DNA of 64,000 bases from Acidaminobacter sp. JC074 (GTDB taxonomy: Bacteria > Bacillota > Clostridia > Peptostreptococcales > Acidaminobacteraceae), in the NCBI RefSeq assembly GCF_022496765.1, contig NZ_VANV01000002.1, positions 1 to 64,000 of the forward strand. Reading direction: 5' to 3'. Below the pieces are notes generated by a model. The model was not told the origin of the DNA. It searched no databases and saw nothing but the letters and a program-made list of their open reading frames with translations. A program made the translations under genes and the position numbers. Position 1 is the stretch's first letter. Each line of letters begins with the position of its first letter. Shown in pieces: positions 26,178 to 34,879 of the stretch.

Positions 26178-26435
26178 AACTTTGTCTTTATGCTTCCACT
26201 CAAGCCACTTTTTATCCAGGACAGTGGCTTTTTCTCTTGTCATAATGCCTTTGCATGGAAAGTCTGAGCATCTACCACAGTAGTCTAATTTTTTCTTATC
26301 AACACAATCAAAGGTAAAACAGTCTCCAGTTTTATGAGCTGTTCGACATCCACTGCAAGAGCCATTAATATAATCAGGACAAGAGCCACAATAAAAACCA
26401 CACTTTCCTATAAGCTCTTCTACATTAGTCTTCAT
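26166..26435 (-). CDS. DUF3795 cysteine-rich protein
   Basis: About 89 residues with many cysteines in the DUF3795 pattern: CGFYCGSCPDY, SGCR, DCFTFDC, YCGRCSDFPC. The family is small, probably metal-binding, and its function is unknown. Two ATGs are possible; the one at 26435 is 7 nt from GGAG and is preferred over that at 26441. It overlaps the end of the upstream MazG-like gene by about 11 nt, so they are translated from one message. Confidence 0.85.
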   Translation of the reverse strand: MKTNVEELIGKCGFYCGSCPDYINGSCSGCRTAHKTGDCFTFDCVDKKKLDYCGRCSDFPCKGIMTREKATVLDKKWLEWKHKDKVKRA

Positions 26436-26748
26436 AGACATACTCCAGTATGATTTTATTTTTGAAAGCCCCTCTATTTTCAGCCTTTGCAGATCTGACT
26501 TCGTTTATTTCATCATTATTAAAATCATAAGCCGACTTAATTGTTTCAATGACTTCCATTATATCAGCAAGTTCTTCTATATTAGGTTCTTCTTTAAACT
26601 CGTGTACTTCCTCGAGAAGCTTATCAAGTAATCTGTTTTTGTATTCATTTGTATCTGCTATATAAGTTTTTGATTTTCTACCACTTTTTTCGATGATAGC
26701 AGGTATTTTGTCTCTAACTAGCTTGTTGTGTTTTGTCTTGTTTTTCAT
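26425..26748 (-). CDS. MazG-like / phosphoribosyl-ATP pyrophosphohydrolase-like protein
   Basis: About 107 residues. The opening HNKLVRDKIPAIIEKSGRK and the acidic helices (LLEEVHEFKEE, IEELADIMEVIE) match the all-alpha nucleotide pyrophosphohydrolase family, where these Glu/Asp residues hold Mg. Likely a house-cleaning NTP pyrophosphatase. Start ATG 26748 follows GGAGG by 5 nt; a GTG five codons upstream overlaps that site. Confidence 0.85.
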   Translation of the reverse strand: MKNKTKHNKLVRDKIPAIIEKSGRKSKTYIADTNEYKNRLLDKLLEEVHEFKEEPNIEELADIMEVIETIKSAYDFNNDEINEVRSAKAENRGAFKNKIILEYVYED

Positions 26749-26912
26749 GATTACCTCCACCAACTATTCTATCATGTTTAAGGACTTCGATAAATAGAAA
26801 ACCAAACATTTGTTTGTGTTGTTTTGTTTTACTTAGAGGAGTATAGAATCAAGTTTCGAATTATTTGTCTTGGCGTATATATCTTAATGGTGTCCAGAAG
26901 TTTTATATCGCA

Positions 26913-26962
26913 TTGACATTAAAAGACAGGGTGATATACTATACTTGGTAATACTAAGTATA
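26913..26962 (+). promoter_or_regulatory. PadR-gene promoter and candidate operator
   Basis: Promoter TTGACA (26913-26918), 16-bp spacer, TATACT (26935-26940). It is directly overlapped by the inverted repeat TATACTT (26940-26946) and AAGTATA (26956-26962), a good site for autorepression by the PadR protein. Confidence 0.6.
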
Positions 26963-27007
26963 TTGTATAACAAAATAAAATACATAACTAAAGTGTGAGG
27001 TGGTTTA

Positions 27008-27367
27008 ATGAAGAAAAAAGTGAATAAAATTGAGCAGCAGTTAAAGAAAGGCCTGCTTGAGATTGCAACATTAAGCTTACTCGAGCATGAAGATATGTAT
27101 GGGTATGAGATTATGTCTCAAATTGAATATCATAGTAATAATGTCTTTGTTTTAAAAGAAGGTACCTTGTATCCCATACTTTATCGATTAGAGGATCAGG
27201 GACTCATTGAGAGCTACTGGAAGGCTGGTGACCAGCAACGTGCTAAACCTCGTAAATACTATAAAATTACACCAGAGGGACTTGATATATATGCTCAGTC
27301 CAAAGAGAGTTTTTTTAATATTTTTACTGGCTTGAATAAAGTCATCCATAGAAATGATGAAAGGTAG
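27008..27367 (+). CDS. PadR-family transcriptional regulator
   Basis: Regulator of 119 residues with the PadR winged helix (KGLLEIATLSLLEHEDMYGY, then KEGTLYPILYRLEDQGLIES) and a typical KPRKYYKITPEG wing. PadR proteins usually repress a linked membrane-stress, multidrug or HAAS-domain gene. The next gene starts 7 nt past its stop. Confidence 0.92.
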   Translation: MKKKVNKIEQQLKKGLLEIATLSLLEHEDMYGYEIMSQIEYHSNNVFVLKEGTLYPILYRLEDQGLIESYWKAGDQQRAKPRKYYKITPEGLDIYAQSKESFFNIFTGLNKVIHRNDER

Positions 27368-27374
27368 GCAGGTC

Positions 27375-27935
27375 ATGAATAAAGAGAAATATTTTAAAGA
27401 AGTAGTCAGGTATATACATGCTGATAAGAAAAGCAAAAGACGTATTTATGAGGATCTTATTTCATCCATGGAAGATGATTCTGATGAGATCACCTATGAG
27501 GAAATCGTGATGCGAAAAGGCAGTCCAAAGGAAATGGCCAATGATTTTATGGATAACCTTGATATGTCTAATGACTATCATGGTGTGACAGTTGGTTTAA
27601 CAAGATCTGCGAGATCATTTGAGTATGTCAGTGAACAAAAGTTTAATGGTATGCCCTTGATTCACATTAAAACAGGTGGCAGATACGGGACTGCTGTTGC
27701 TAAAGGAATCATTGCAATTGGAGATGTCAGTATTGGTTTAATCAGTATCGGTGGTGTTAGTTTCGGTTTGGTATCTCTAGGTGGTGTAAGTATAGGACTT
27801 GTGGCATTAGGAGGTATAGCAGGTGGCTTGATTGCATTTGGTGGTATTGCCATTGGCTTAATCGCCTTTGGAGGTATTTCAATTGGCGTCTACAAAGCTC
27901 TTGGTGGATTAATAAAAATCATACCATTTCTTTAG
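27375..27935 (+). CDS. HAAS/DUF1700-like protein with a ten-residue glycine repeat
   Basis: About 186 residues. The N-terminal part (FKEVVRYIHADKKSKRRIYE, then RKGSPKEMANDFMDN) is the helical HAAS/DUF1700-type domain that commonly accompanies PadR regulators. The C-terminal 70 residues are an array of ten-residue units of the pattern G-[VI]-[SA]-x-G-L-[IV]-[SA]-x-G, such as GVSFGLVSLG, GVSIGLVALG and GIAIGLIAFG. The array is hydrophobic and probably membrane-associated. Start ATG 27375 is chosen over an in-frame ATG inside padR. Confidence 0.75.
   Translation: MNKEKYFKEVVRYIHADKKSKRRIYEDLISSMEDDSDEITYEEIVMRKGSPKEMANDFMDNLDMSNDYHGVTVGLTRSARSFEYVSEQKFNGMPLIHIKTGGRYGTAVAKGIIAIGDVSIGLISIGGVSFGLVSLGGVSIGLVALGGIAGGLIAFGGIAIGLIAFGGISIGVYKALGGLIKIIPFL
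27719..27888 (+). repeat. Degenerate 30-bp coding repeat
   Basis: About five and a half tandem units of 30 bp encode the ten-residue glycine repeat. Third positions have diverged, so selection acts on the protein pattern rather than the DNA. Confidence 0.7.
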
Positions 27936-28018
27936 TATATGCGTTAATACATGCTTTAGTGACTAAAGTAATCTAGATAGATAGTAATGATAAAGTAGAC
28001 GGTACTTTGGAGGATTTG

Positions 28019-28750
28019 ATGTATAAGAACTATTTCCATAAGATTCATAACTTACTTAATGAAGTAGAAGAAACACAAGAGACTTCAATATTAAAAGCTG
28101 CAGACTTTATTACTGAAACATTTGTAAATGATGGTATCCTGCATGTCTTTGGATCAGGACATTCTCAGATGTTTGCCATGGAACTCTTTTATAGGGCTGG
28201 CGGCATGGTGCCTGTAAATGCAATTTTGACACCTGAACTTGCTTTAGAACCTAAGGATCAAATGAGTACTCTAGCAGAGAGACAAAGTGGATTTGCAAAA
28301 GAAATACTTCTAAATGAACCTGTGCATGAGGGTGATACAATTATTATTGGATCAACTTCCGGTAGAAATGCTGTTCCTATTGAAATGGCATTAGAAGCCA
28401 AGAAGCTAGGCCTTAAGGTTATAGCCATTACATCCTTGAAGTTTTCAAGTCAAGTAGAGTCAAGGCATACAAGTGGCAAGAAACTCTATGAATGTGCTGA
28501 CCTTGTATTAGATACATGTGTAGACTTTGGTGATGCAGCCCTGTCATTGGAGGGCATAGATGTTAATTTTGGACCAACATCTTCAGTTATAGGCTGTACC
28601 ATATTACAGGCTGTCATGGCACAAGTGGTAGAAAATCTGATTAAGTCTGATATAGAACCACCTATATGGGTAAGCTCTAATACTGAATCAGGAGATAACA
28701 TCAACAATAAGTATATAGAAAAATATCAGTCAAGAATCACTTGTCTGTAA
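28019..28750 (+). CDS. SIS-domain phosphosugar-binding protein (UPF0309-like)
   Basis: Protein of 243 residues with a sugar-isomerase fold: FGSGHSQMFAMELFYRAGG near residue 45 and IIIGSTSGRNAVPIEMALEA near residue 110. The layout matches the UPF0309 family, which are cytoplasmic SIS proteins probably acting on phosphosugars such as N-acetylhexosamine derivatives. Start ATG 28019 lies 5-6 nt behind TGGAGG. No sugar genes flank it; a CTTTAG/CTAAAG palindrome sits at 27954-27968 in the leader. Confidence 0.85.
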   Translation: MYKNYFHKIHNLLNEVEETQETSILKAADFITETFVNDGILHVFGSGHSQMFAMELFYRAGGMVPVNAILTPELALEPKDQMSTLAERQSGFAKEILLNEPVHEGDTIIIGSTSGRNAVPIEMALEAKKLGLKVIAITSLKFSSQVESRHTSGKKLYECADLVLDTCVDFGDAALSLEGIDVNFGPTSSVIGCTILQAVMAQVVENLIKSDIEPPIWVSSNTESGDNINNKYIEKYQSRITCL

Positions 28751-28758
28751 ATCCTATG

Positions 28759-28786
28759 AACAACCATGTTACTGTGGTTGTTTTTT
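28759..28786 (+). terminator. Rho-independent terminator after the SIS gene
   Basis: Eight-bp stem AACAACCA/TGGTTGTT, 8-nt loop, followed by T residues. Confidence 0.8.
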
Positions 28787-28857
28787 GATTTGCAAGATTT
28801 ATACTTTTATTATTAAACTACTTGCTTTAAGGGTATAAATCTGTTAGGAGGATTATT

Positions 28858-29775
28858 ATGGGGACACTAGATAAGAAGCTTAACAGGGCAGAAGAAAAAT
28901 TTAGAATACTGTTTGAAAACTCGCCAATCGGTATGGCTATGGTCATACATGAAACTGGAGCGTTTGTTGAGGTTAATCCTTCGCTTCTTCAATCAACGGG
29001 ATATACTCGAGAAGAATTCCTAAAGCTTAGCTTTTGGGATATCACGCCAAGAGAATATGAACAACAAGAGTTGGAACAGATTGAAGAAATCAATAAAACA
29101 GGTAAGTTTGGGCCAAACTATAAGGAGTACATAAGAAAAGACGGTTCTAGATTTCCGATAAAGATCTCTGGATTTAAGTTGACTGAAGTAGATGGCCGAG
29201 AAGTTGTTTGGGGTCTTATAGAAGATATCAGTGAAAACAAGAGGCTAGAAGAAGAACTTAGGTATCTAGCCACATGTGATCCTTTGACGCAACTGCTAAA
29301 TAGAAGAACATTAAATGAAAGATTTGATCTATGTGTGGAGTTTTGTAAAAGAGAAGCTATTGAAATGGCTATTATTACAATTGATTTGGATAAGTTTAAA
29401 GATGTCAATGACTCTTATGGCCATCATGTAGGTGATGAAGTCTTAATTGAAATAGCAAAACGTCTACAAAGTAATGCCAAGAGAAAGATTGATACAGTAG
29501 CAAGGCTTGGTGGTGATGAGTTCATGATGATTCTTGCAGACATTAGTATCCACTCTATGGATAATATTGCAAAGAGGATACTTGATGATATTAAAAGACC
29601 TATCGAGTCAGACGACTACTGTGTAGAAATAAGTGCTAGCATAGGTGTTGCTGTTTATCCAGGACATGGTTCGGAACAAGAAGTCCTTATGAAATTATCA
29701 GATAAGGCAGCTTATGATGTTAAGAGAAATGGTGGAAATGGCTATCGTATATACGGAGTCTATGATAATGAATAG
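28858..29775 (+). CDS. PAS-GGDEF diguanylate cyclase
   Basis: Protein of 305 residues making cyclic di-GMP from GTP. An N-terminal PAS domain covers about residues 10-130 (FRILFENSPIGMAMVIHETG, then GLIEDISENKRLEEEL), followed by a complete GGDEF domain from about 140 with ATCDPLTQLLNRRT, DLDKFKDVND and the active-site RLGGDEFMMI. No membrane segment, so a soluble sensor. A possible I-site RxxD is not seen before the active site. Confidence 0.92.
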   Translation: MGTLDKKLNRAEEKFRILFENSPIGMAMVIHETGAFVEVNPSLLQSTGYTREEFLKLSFWDITPREYEQQELEQIEEINKTGKFGPNYKEYIRKDGSRFPIKISGFKLTEVDGREVVWGLIEDISENKRLEEELRYLATCDPLTQLLNRRTLNERFDLCVEFCKREAIEMAIITIDLDKFKDVNDSYGHHVGDEVLIEIAKRLQSNAKRKIDTVARLGGDEFMMILADISIHSMDNIAKRILDDIKRPIESDDYCVEISASIGVAVYPGHGSEQEVLMKLSDKAAYDVKRNGGNGYRIYGVYDNE

Positions 29776-29823
29776 TTGAAAACTGATAGCCCGATCTGAA
29801 TATACGGGTGATTACCTGTAAAG

Positions 29824-29851
29824 AAACACCAGTTGAAGTGACTGGTGTTTT
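29824..29851. terminator. Bidirectional terminator
   Basis: Ten-bp perfect stem (AAACACCAGT with ACTGGTGTTT, 7-nt loop) between convergent genes. Confidence 0.8.
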
Positions 29852-30189
29852 TAAGTATGAAATATTATCTTATCAGAGTCTCTTTTTCTTAATATAATTT
29901 CAATGTCAATTTCATTGCATAGTGCCATGAGTTTAGTAATGCTTGGAGATTGTTCTAAAGTCTCATACTTGCTAATTTGTTTTTGAGTTGTTCTTAGAGC
30001 TTTCGCCAGTTGTGATTGGGTAATGTTCTGCTCCTTTCTTGTCTGAGAGAGAGATTGCATTAGCTTTCTGTTAAGCTCAGCTTCATGATAATTTTTTACA
30101 AACTCTTCCTTGCCCTGTTCATGTTCTAATTTTTTTTGTAGCATGTCGATAGCTTTTCCCGATTCGATTGCCTGTTTTTTTATGTTCAT
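29851..30189 (-). CDS. XRE-family helix-turn-helix protein, HigA-antitoxin-like
   Basis: About 112 residues. A long charged N-terminal helix is followed by a Cro/C1-type helix-turn-helix (NITQSQLAKALRTTQKQISK). The shape resembles HigA/RelB-type antitoxin regulators, but no toxin gene adjoins it: the flanks are a terminator and about 240 bp of non-coding DNA. Start ATG 30189 after AAAGGTGG; a GTG three codons upstream overlaps that site. Confidence 0.8.
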   Translation of the reverse strand: MNIKKQAIESGKAIDMLQKKLEHEQGKEEFVKNYHEAELNRKLMQSLSQTRKEQNITQSQLAKALRTTQKQISKYETLEQSPSITKLMALCNEIDIEIILRKRDSDKIIFHT

Positions 30190-30373
30190 CTTTACCACCT
30201 TTTCTAGTGAAGTTATGTAGAAGAGTATAATTTAAGGATATTGCTGAACTGTTCACTTTATTTCTTATAGTTGTTTTCTTGAAAGATAGGTTTTGGATAT
30301 AATAATTATACCCCTTATAAGGTCTATGTTCAATTTTGCCTATTTAAGCGTAAAACTTTATTAATTCTAGGTA

Positions 30374-30416
30374 TAAAAAACTCCAGACAAATTGTAATCA
30401 GCAATTAGTCTGGAGT
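30374..30416 (-). terminator. Rho-independent terminator of the iadA-M42 operon
   Basis: Nine-bp outer stem (ACTCCAGAC/GTCTGGAGT) continued by an inner AATTG/CAATT pair, followed on the minus strand by TTTTTT. Confidence 0.88.
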
Positions 30417-30440
30417 GAATGATTTTTAGGCTATTGTGTT

Positions 30441-31505
30441 TTATCTTCTAAGAATGTGTTTTATTGTATCATCATTTAAATGATGAATAATTTCAACTGC
30501 AAGTTTTACAGTATTTTTAAAGTCTTCTAGGCTTGCATAAGAATGATGTGTATGGATGTATCTTGATGGAACACCGAGTACCAGTGTTGGGACACCTTGA
30601 TTGGATAAATGAATCTTGCCTGCATTGGTACCGCCTGAAACCCTAACAGCATCTTGATAGGGAATCTTATATTCTTTTGCAATTTTATGTGCATATTCAA
30701 TGAACCTGTGATGAGCCACATAAGAATTGTCTCTAAACCTGATTTGAGGACCTTTTCCGAGTGCACCTTGAGCAGTATCATCTAAATAAACATCATCTGC
30801 AGGTGTGCCTTCAAAAACAATGGCTAAGTCAGGCTTTACTGTATTAGAAGTTACTTGCGCACCTCTTGTCCCGACTTCTTCTTGAACAGCTAGAGCACCG
30901 ACAACTTGAATCTTATCATTTTCAGTGTAAGCTTGAATTGTTTTAATAACTGCAGCACAGCCCAATCGATTGTCAAATGCCTTACCCATCATGACTTTTG
31001 TTTTCTCATTGTAGTCAAAATCTACGAAGGGCACTATAGGGGCACCTAGAGAAATCTTATAGATATCTATAACTTCTTCTCTTGACGAAGCACCAACGTC
31101 AATGGTCAATTGGTCGATTGATATTTTCTTTTCTTTTTCATCTGCTGTCATAAAGTGAGGTGGTTTTGATGTAACAACCCCTTTGACATACTTGTTATCA
31201 TTATCTCTTATCATGACCAAGTGTGCAGGGATATTATGAGTCACCCAACCACCTAGTGGTATAAACTTTATCAGTCCCTTTTTAGTAATGCTTTGTACCA
31301 TAAAGCCGACTTCATCCATATGGGCATCTAACATAATTGTAAAAGGCTTTTCCTTTTTATCTTTTCTGATATAGGTATTCATAAGACTGTCATTTTCTAT
31401 GTCTAAGTCCTTACAGGTCTCTTTAACAAGTTCTAGTATATTGTCCTCGTAACCTGGTGCCCCATAAGCGTTTGATAGCGATTTTATTAATTGTAAATCA
31501 TTCAT
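30441..31505 (-). CDS. M42 family metallo-aminopeptidase (FrvX/PepA/TET type)
   Basis: About 354 residues. Di-metal aminopeptidase of the M42 group that forms large oligomers and trims short peptides. Ligand motifs: LDAHMDEVGFM, AFDNRLGCA, VQEEVGTRGAQ, VFEGTPADD and the C-terminal PSRYIHTHHSYASLED. Start ATG 31505 lies behind GAGGAG and overlaps the end of iadA by 8 nt, giving translational coupling. The shared operon suggests it finishes degradation of peptides that IadA opens. Confidence 0.92.
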   Translation of the reverse strand: MNDLQLIKSLSNAYGAPGYEDNILELVKETCKDLDIENDSLMNTYIRKDKKEKPFTIMLDAHMDEVGFMVQSITKKGLIKFIPLGGWVTHNIPAHLVMIRDNDNKYVKGVVTSKPPHFMTADEKEKKISIDQLTIDVGASSREEVIDIYKISLGAPIVPFVDFDYNEKTKVMMGKAFDNRLGCAAVIKTIQAYTENDKIQVVGALAVQEEVGTRGAQVTSNTVKPDLAIVFEGTPADDVYLDDTAQGALGKGPQIRFRDNSYVAHHRFIEYAHKIAKEYKIPYQDAVRVSGGTNAGKIHLSNQGVPTLVLGVPSRYIHTHHSYASLEDFKNTVKLAVEIIHHLNDDTIKHILRR

Positions 31506-32637
31506 GATTACTCCTCTCAAAAGTACCGTATTTTACTATTTCATGATCTTTAATCATCCACTTGCCTTTAGCCATAACATGTTTTAAGGTGAAGTCCTCA
31601 GTGAATATATTGATGTCTGCATCAGAGTGCTCTTTGATACATCCTTTTCTAGGATAGTGTCCAATGGATTTTGCTGTATTGATGGTACAGAGTCTCAGTA
31701 TATCTTGTGGTGGATGGTGTTGATCATTAATCAGATGTTTAACCAGTCTTAAAATATTTAGAGTAGAAGAAACCCCCATGCCAATCATCTCATTTTTTTC
31801 GTTCCATTTGGGCATGGAACCATTGCCATCTGATGAGATTGTAATTGAATCTTTTGGACATGACCTTATGGCTTCTAAGAGCTCATTAATGCTTGATTCT
31901 CTTAAGCTTACTGTAAAATCGATCATACCACCGAGCTTTGCAAACTTAATAGCATCATCAATGATCTTGTGGACATGTGTTGGTCTGAACATGGCTATCG
32001 GTAGAGATGTGTTTTCTATAAGCTTAAACAAAAGATCAATGCTTTCATCGTCTCGACCAAGGTGCAGATGGATATAGCCTTTTTTACCAGACATCATAGA
32101 AGAGAGCCTTACTTGTGAAGCCAGTCTTTTAAGTTCCTCATAGGTAACCTGAGATGATCTATGATCTGATATGGCCAGTTTCAAACCGATAACTTCCTTG
32201 ATAAAGGTGAGATCTTTCTCTACAGATTCAGTAAGTGTGATAGATGGATACTTATAGCCACCTGTTAGACAGTAAGCGGTAATGCCTTCTTCGTTGAGTG
32301 ATTTTGTCTTTGCCAAAAGATTTTCTACACTTCTTGTATAGACATCTGTTCCTAATAAACCGACAACAGTTGTGATCCCCCCACGTGTTAGATCTGTCAG
32401 CTGGATTTCAGGTACCCTTGTTGTAAAACCACCTTCACCACCGCCACCAATTAGATGGACATGTTGATCAATAAAACCTGGTGTTGCAATAAGGCCAGAA
32501 CCATCTATAACTTCAACATAATCTGCTGCTTCAATATTTTCTTCAACTTTATAGATGACACCATCTGTTATCAAGATATCTTTTATCCCAATATCTTCTG
32601 GATCATAGACTTTTATATTCTTAATTAATTTGATCAT
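31498..32637 (-). CDS. iadA: Isoaspartyl dipeptidase / beta-aspartyl peptidase
   Basis: Zinc amidohydrolase of 379 residues that cleaves beta-aspartyl (isoaspartyl) dipeptides formed by damage of Asp and Asn. Matches IadA: PGFIDQHVHLIGGGGEGGFT near the N-terminus, the TRGGITTVVGLLGTD segment, histidines in GYIHLHLG and FRPTHVHK, and ISSDGNGS with the catalytic aspartate. First gene of an operon with the M42 peptidase, driven by a sigma-54 promoter. Confidence 0.93.
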   Translation of the reverse strand: MIKLIKNIKVYDPEDIGIKDILITDGVIYKVEENIEAADYVEVIDGSGLIATPGFIDQHVHLIGGGGEGGFTTRVPEIQLTDLTRGGITTVVGLLGTDVYTRSVENLLAKTKSLNEEGITAYCLTGGYKYPSITLTESVEKDLTFIKEVIGLKLAISDHRSSQVTYEELKRLASQVRLSSMMSGKKGYIHLHLGRDDESIDLLFKLIENTSLPIAMFRPTHVHKIIDDAIKFAKLGGMIDFTVSLRESSINELLEAIRSCPKDSITISSDGNGSMPKWNEKNEMIGMGVSSTLNILRLVKHLINDQHHPPQDILRLCTINTAKSIGHYPRKGCIKEHSDADINIFTEDFTLKHVMAKGKWMIKDHEIVKYGTFERSNHE

Positions 32638-32660
32638 GAAAAACCTCCTGTACTATCTAA

Positions 32661-32677
32661 AGCAATTTACTTGCCAA
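32661..32677 (-). promoter_or_regulatory. Sigma-54 promoter of iadA-M42
   Basis: On the minus strand, TTGGCAAGTAAATTGCT holds a GG and GC separated by exactly 10 bp, matching the -24/-12 consensus TGGCAC-N5-TTGC. It lies about 24 bp before the ATG of iadA, with the RBS between. The activator needed for such promoters is encoded divergently right beside it. Confidence 0.82.
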
Positions 32678-32686
32678 CTTAGTTTT

Positions 32687-32708
32687 TTTAGATTACCATA
32701 AGTCTAAA
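32687..32708. promoter_or_regulatory. Inverted repeat in front of the sigma-54 activator gene
   Basis: TTTAGA and TCTAAA separated by 10 bp between the -24 element of iadA and the activator start. It may bind the activator for autoregulation; it is closer to the promoter than usual enhancer sites. Confidence 0.35.
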
Positions 32709-32721
32709 TAGGAGGGGTTCT

Positions 32722-34725
32722 ATGAAAAGAAAGTTATCTGTTATTGCAACTAAGCAACAAACATTGACAACACTTGTAACTTATTTTAAAGAGATATTAT
32801 CTGATTATATAGACATAGACGGCTATATATATACCGATTATCAGCCTGACTTTGATACCAGTGAAGTTCTGATTTTATCAGGAGAGAAGGTAAAGAACAA
32901 GATGGGGGCAAAGCTAACGGGCAAGACCTGTCTTGTCTCTAAAAGAGAGTTGGATTATAGACATTTGTATCATTTGACCCGTATCAAGCCTGGTACGACA
33001 GTTTACGTGGTCAATGATGATAAAGAAGGGGCATATGACGCTGTCGCTCGCTTAGAAGAGCTTCGCATCAACTCCTTAAATCTTGTGCCGTTTTATCCTG
33101 GTGCACCTGTTAGGGAAGACATTCACACTGCGCTTGCAATTGGTGAACTCCATTATGTGCCTGATCATGTAAGAGTAAAAATAGATATAGGTACCAGAAT
33201 ACCTAGTATTTCAGCCATCATAGAGATTTGTAATGTTTTTTACTTGCCGCCGGAAGTCATCAATCCTGTGTCATCATCGTATATGTCAAACTACATTCAT
33301 CTATTAAAGAGTAATCACCATCATTTGCAGTCTATTTATGACAATGAGCAATTGGTTAGATCTATGTTTAACCATTCTAAAGATGGCATGTGTTTGGTAG
33401 ATCATTTAGGTACAGTAAAGACAGTCAGTGAAAACTTCTTGAAGATGTTAAACCTAAAGGATAAGGGGATTATTGGTGAAGAAATAGCCTGGCTTTTGAT
33501 TCAGTCGGGGGTTCAGAGAACGGTTGACAACTTACTTTATGAGCCTTTGGTATTTAAGAATAAAGAAGGTCTAGAAGTACTCTTGAATGCTACTGAAATG
33601 CATTTGTCCAACCATAAGGCCATTTTAATCTATTCCTCTTATACATCTGATATCAATGACTTAGAAATCATAATAAGAAAAAACAAGGACTTTAAAAAGA
33701 CCAAGGAAAAGTATAACTTTGAAGACTATTTGACTAGGGATGAAAATACCCTTCAAATGATAGAAAAATCAAAGCGTCTGGCACTTAATGAGTCTACAAT
33801 CTTAATACAAGGTGAGTCGGGGACAGGTAAGGAGATACTTGCTCAAGCCATTCATAATGCATCTTCAAGAAGACACCAACCCTTTGTTCCGGTTAACTTT
33901 GCAGGCATGCAGGCCAACCTACTAGAAAGTGAACTCTTTGGTTATGTAGATGGTGCCTTTACAGGTGCTATCAAAGGCGGCAGCAAGGGACTCTTTGAAA
34001 AGGCACACAAGGGGACCATTTTCTTTGATGAAATCGGAGATGCACCAATGAGTTTTCAAGTAAGACTTCTAAGAGTTTTACAAGAACAAGAAATCAGACG
34101 GATCGGTGATTCTAAGAGGATTCCAATAGATGTTAGAGTTATTGCTGCAACTAACAAAGACTTGATTACCATGGTCAAAAATAATGAGTTTAGAGAAGAC
34201 TTGTTCTACAGAATCTGTGTTATACCCATTGATACAATTCCTGTTAGAAAAAGACCTTCTGACATTGAGTTTATTATGAACTATTTCTTAAGAAAACAGC
34301 TCAATGACAGAGACATGGATTTAAAGCATATGTGTTCAGATGATGTCATAAGCTTCTTTTCTTCATATCCTTGGACCGGTAATGTCAGAGAAATTCTAAA
34401 TCTAGTGACCTATTTGGTTGCCATGAAGGGGGCTCATAAGATAGGTATGAACGATCTTCCTAAATACATGTTTAAGGTAGAGGATGAAGAAGTAAGGTCA
34501 TTAACCAAGCTTGAAAGAAAGATATTGGAGTTGGTTGATCTAAATCCTAAGTGTGGTAGAAAGAAGATTTTAAATGGATTAATTGACTTTGATATGACAG
34601 AAGCCAAGGTCAGAACAAACTTAAAAACTTTAAATGATTTAAACTTAATAAAAGTCAACAATACTAGAGGTGGATCAGAAATTACGCTTCTTGGTAAAAA
34701 GATATTAAATAGCATTAAGATATAA
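32722..34725 (+). CDS. Sigma-54-dependent transcriptional activator (PAS and AAA+)
   Basis: Protein of 667 residues. An N-terminal sensory region of about 200 residues, with a PrpR-N-like alpha/beta feel, is followed by a PAS domain (about 210-325) and an AAA+ domain (about 345-580). The AAA+ part has Walker A GESGTGKE, the sigma-54-contacting GAFTGA loop and Walker B GTIFFDEIGD. Instead of the usual Fis-type helix-turn-helix, the C-terminus looks like a winged helix (AKVRTNLKTLNDLNLIKVN). It lies between two operons that carry sigma-54 promoters and very likely drives both, perhaps sensing a peptide-derived ligand. Confidence 0.92.
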   Translation: MKRKLSVIATKQQTLTTLVTYFKEILSDYIDIDGYIYTDYQPDFDTSEVLILSGEKVKNKMGAKLTGKTCLVSKRELDYRHLYHLTRIKPGTTVYVVNDDKEGAYDAVARLEELRINSLNLVPFYPGAPVREDIHTALAIGELHYVPDHVRVKIDIGTRIPSISAIIEICNVFYLPPEVINPVSSSYMSNYIHLLKSNHHHLQSIYDNEQLVRSMFNHSKDGMCLVDHLGTVKTVSENFLKMLNLKDKGIIGEEIAWLLIQSGVQRTVDNLLYEPLVFKNKEGLEVLLNATEMHLSNHKAILIYSSYTSDINDLEIIIRKNKDFKKTKEKYNFEDYLTRDENTLQMIEKSKRLALNESTILIQGESGTGKEILAQAIHNASSRRHQPFVPVNFAGMQANLLESELFGYVDGAFTGAIKGGSKGLFEKAHKGTIFFDEIGDAPMSFQVRLLRVLQEQEIRRIGDSKRIPIDVRVIAATNKDLITMVKNNEFREDLFYRICVIPIDTIPVRKRPSDIEFIMNYFLRKQLNDRDMDLKHMCSDDVISFFSSYPWTGNVREILNLVTYLVAMKGAHKIGMNDLPKYMFKVEDEEVRSLTKLERKILELVDLNPKCGRKKILNGLIDFDMTEAKVRTNLKTLNDLNLIKVNNTRGGSEITLLGKKILNSIKI

Positions 34726-34773
34726 GCTATTAGGTTGTTTTATTCAATATAAAACAACCTAATAGCTTTTTTT
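34724..34773 (+). terminator. Strong Rho-independent terminator after the activator gene
   Basis: Twenty-bp perfect stem (34724-34743 with 34749-34768), a 5-nt loop and a T-run. It overlaps the stop codon of the activator gene. Confidence 0.93.
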
Positions 34774-34819
34774 ATGGTGGTGAAAATGTTTTCTAGGAGT
34801 CAAATGATTGTTTTTTTCT

Positions 34820-34835
34820 TGGCATCATACTTGCA
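34820..34835 (+). promoter_or_regulatory. Sigma-54 promoter of the second peptide ABC operon
   Basis: TGGCATCATACTTGCA: GG and GC separated by exactly 10 bp. It is 45 bp upstream of the binding-protein ATG and isolated from the activator gene by a strong terminator, so the ABC operon has its own sigma-54 start. Confidence 0.85.
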
Positions 34836-34879
34836 ATATACATGGCAACGGATGTAATTAACATTAATAGGAGGGGACA

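Noticed and set aside
27719-27888. Regular 30-bp repeat, considered as a CRISPR-like or minisatellite array
   Set aside because: No spacers, diverged third codon positions and an uninterrupted reading frame; it is a protein repeat.
29851-30189. Complete HigBA-type toxin-antitoxin pair
   Set aside because: Only the regulator/antitoxin-like gene is present; no toxin frame adjoins it.
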